The notes beneath the pieces were generated by a model. It did not search any database and had not been told where the DNA came from. It worked only from the letters and a program-made list of their open reading frames with translations. The position numbers and the translations under genes are program-made. This document shows positions 6,126 through 7,462 of a stretch of DNA of 7,462 nucleotides, one piece after another. Each line of letters opens with the position of its first letter. The first letter of the stretch is position 1. Origin of the DNA: Thermoplasmata archaeon (GTDB taxonomy: Archaea > Thermoplasmatota > Thermoplasmata > Lutacidiplasmatales > UBA184); NCBI GenBank assembly GCA_030044105.1, contig JASHWL010000075.1:1-7462 (forward strand), read 5' to 3'.

Positions 6126-6193
6126 TCGTCTCGACGACCGCCCGTTCCAGTGGACGCCGACGTTGAAGTAGGCGGCCCCCGAGCGCCCCCGGT

Positions 6194-6535
6194 GTGAGCG
6201 GAGACCGCCGTCCCGCTGACGGACGCGGACGCAGATCCCCGCCCGAAGCCCGCCGATCGAACGCGGCCATCCCGGTCGCGGTCGCGCTGGTCGTCCTGGG
6301 GCTCTATCTCGGAACCTACACGATTCTGATAACGGCCGTCCTCGGGCTGGTTCTGCTCGTGTCGGCCGGCTCGCTGCTCTCGACCCGCGTGAACCCGCTC
6401 AGCGCCACCTTCTACCTGACCCGGAAGCCGTCGTTCCTCGCGATCGGGACGGTCTTCCTGGGCGCCCTCGTGCTGTTCGGCGCGGCCTACCTGCTCTGGA
6501 CCCAGCGCGGGGGACCGATCGTGCCGCACTTCTAG
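6194..6535 (+). CDS. Small integral membrane protein (about three TM helices)
   Basis: I do not recognise this 113-residue protein. The first 22 residues are rich in Arg and Pro and predicted cytoplasmic. Two closely spaced hydrophobic segments follow, at about 24-44 and 45-62. A polar loop, STRVNPLSATFYLTRKPS (63-80), separates them from a third segment at 81-103, and the protein ends with a short polar tail, QRGGPIVPHF. The start chosen is GTG at 6194. It overlaps the TGA of a possible 15-codon upstream frame (GTGA), and no other in-frame start keeps the whole hydrophobic region with a better signal. There are no cysteines or obvious catalytic residues. It converges on nadA with a 45-bp gap, so shared function is not implied. 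Confidence 0.75.
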   Translation: MSGDRRPADGRGRRSPPEARRSNAAIPVAVALVVLGLYLGTYTILITAVLGLVLLVSAGSLLSTRVNPLSATFYLTRKPSFLAIGTVFLGALVLFGAAYLLWTQRGGPIVPHF

Positions 6536-6556
6536 CGCGCTCGCCGTCGCACCGCG

Positions 6557-6574
6557 CCGGGTCCGCGGACCCGG
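6557..6574. terminator. Perfect 18-bp palindrome between convergent genes
   Basis: CCGGGTCCGCGGACCCGG is a perfect palindrome centred in the 45-bp gap between the membrane-protein stop and the nadA stop. Allowing for a loop, it can fold in RNA from either strand as a stem of about 7 bp. It has no T-run, so it is not a classic bacterial intrinsic or archaeal U-tract terminator. Bidirectional termination or transcript 3'-end protection is inferred from position only. Confidence 0.4.
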
Positions 6575-6580
6575 ACGGGA

Positions 6581-7462
6581 TCACGAGGCGATCATCCGCT
6601 CGAGGACGCCGCGCGCGCGGTCCGCGGTCGCGTCCGGCACCTCGATCACGTACCGCTGGAGCTTCAGCGAGTCGCGGACGTCGGCGAGGTCGATCTCCTT
6701 CATGAACGGACAGACGGTCCCCAGGTCGAGCGGCGTGAACCGCGTGGTCGGGTTGATCTGCTGCATGCGGTGCAGGATGCCGACCTCCGTGGCGACCAGC
6801 ACCTCGGGCGCGCGGGTCTCCTCGGCGTAGCGCACCATGCCGTCCGTGGAGAGGACCCGGTCCACCTGCGGGAGGGCCTGGGAGGCGCAGCCGCATTCCG
6901 GGTGGGCGAGGATCGGCGCGCCGGGGTGCGCCCGCCGGGCCCGGTCCATGTCCTCGGGCCGCATCCGCGCGTGGACCGGGCAGTCGCCCACCCACAGGTG
7001 CATCGCGCGCCCGGTCCGCTTCCGCACGTAGTCGCCCAAGAACATGTCGGGCAGGAACAGGATCTCGCGATCCGAGGGGATCGACTCCACGACCTTCACC
7101 GCGTTCGAGCTCGTGCAGCAGTAGTCGGACTCCGCCTTCACGTCGGCCGAGGTGTTGATGTACGCCACGACCGCGGCCCCGGGGTGCGCCGCCTTCCAGT
7201 CGCGGAGCTGCTCGGCCGTGATCGCGTCCGCCAGGGCGCAGCCGGCCCGGAGGTCCGGCAGCAGCACCGTCCGGCTCGGGTTCAGGATCTTGGCCGTCTC
7301 GGCCATGAACCGGACGCCGGCGAAGACGATCACCCGGCGGTCCGCCTCCCGGGCCTTCCGGGAGAGGTAGAGCGAGTCCCCGACGAAGTCGGCGACGTCC
7401 TGGACCTCGGGCCGCTGGTAGTTGTGCGCGAGGAGCACGGCGTCCCGCTCCTCCTTCAGCCG
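6581..7462 (-). CDS. nadA: Quinolinate synthase NadA, N-terminus cut by window edge
   Basis: This enzyme condenses iminoaspartate with dihydroxyacetone phosphate to make quinolinate, the pyridine ring precursor of NAD, using a [4Fe-4S] cluster in the cytoplasm. The 293 residues visible have the family signatures: LLAHNYQRPEVQDVADFVGDSL near the start, DLRAGCALAD, CTSSNAVKVV, LPDMFLGDYV, GDCPVHARM, HPECGC, STDGMVRYA, ATEVGILHRM and CPFMKEI. Counting from the first visible residue, the likely cluster ligands are Cys75, Cys161 and Cys251. Their spacing of 86 and 90 is close to the family pattern. The frame stays open to the window edge, so the GTG at 7438 is an internal valine and about 15-20 N-terminal residues are missing. 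No nadB or nadC is in view. The stop converges on the membrane-protein gene. Confidence 0.96.
   Translation of the reverse strand, partial: RLKEERDAVLLAHNYQRPEVQDVADFVGDSLYLSRKAREADRRVIVFAGVRFMAETAKILNPSRTVLLPDLRAGCALADAITAEQLRDWKAAHPGAAVVAYINTSADVKAESDYCCTSSNAVKVVESIPSDREILFLPDMFLGDYVRKRTGRAMHLWVGDCPVHARMRPEDMDRARRAHPGAPILAHPECGCASQALPQVDRVLSTDGMVRYAEETRAPEVLVATEVGILHRMQQINPTTRFTPLDLGTVCPFMKEIDLADVRDSLKLQRYVIEVPDATADRARGVLERMIAS

Noticed and set aside
5936..6529. 197-codon minus-strand open frame opposite the membrane-protein gene
   Set aside because: It is charged low-complexity sequence, while the opposite strand encodes clean hydrophobic segments and the overlapping minus-strand frame has the cysteine module.
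7436..7438. GTG at 7438 as the nadA start
   Set aside because: The frame continues upstream to the window edge with LKEERDAVLLAHNYQ, which matches the NadA family, so this codon is internal.

Overview
The window is very GC-rich and densely coded, with third codon positions almost all G or C. It most likely comes from an archaeon, possibly a GC-rich Thermoplasmatota relative. This is inference: several genes have an isolated A/T-rich, TATA-like patch about 26-31 bp upstream of the start codon and no convincing Shine-Dalgarno sequence, which is the usual layout of leaderless archaeal transcripts. The PolX protein also looks archaeal to me. A GC-rich bacterium is not excluded.

Left part (1-2062, minus strand): a MarR-family regulator followed, with an ATGA overlap, by a 14-helix DHA2-type drug exporter that runs off the left edge. 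Two palindromes with identical CTAA-N3-TTAG half-sites sit between the TATA-like box and the regulator start, so this reads as a self-regulated efflux operon.

Middle left (2063-4009, minus strand): an unrecognised 135-residue protein coupled by a GTGA overlap to a DUF2400/TIGR02757 protein. The latter is a helix-hairpin-helix relative with a C-terminal four-cysteine cluster of the MutY/endonuclease III kind. Upstream of it lies a DsbA-like CPNC thiol oxidoreductase with no signal peptide. The oxidoreductase and the DUF2400 gene each have a TAAAT box 26-27 bp before the start.

Middle right (4103-6092): a plus-strand family X DNA polymerase with an intact polymerase core but a PHP domain that has lost most of its metal ligands. 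It overlaps tail to tail with a minus-strand protein whose eight cysteines follow a FYVE/RING-like spacing.

Right part (6093-7462): a small plus-strand membrane protein, which may share an A/T-rich promoter patch with the zinc-finger gene, and then a convergent minus-strand quinolinate synthase (nadA) cut by the right edge. A perfect 18-bp palindrome lies between these two genes. I see no RNA genes, insertion sequences or CRISPR arrays. The only gaps are short intergenic spacers; the longest is about 100 bp. The points most worth checking are the eroded PHP domain, the FYVE-like zinc protein, the DUF2400/unknown-protein pair and the phased operator.
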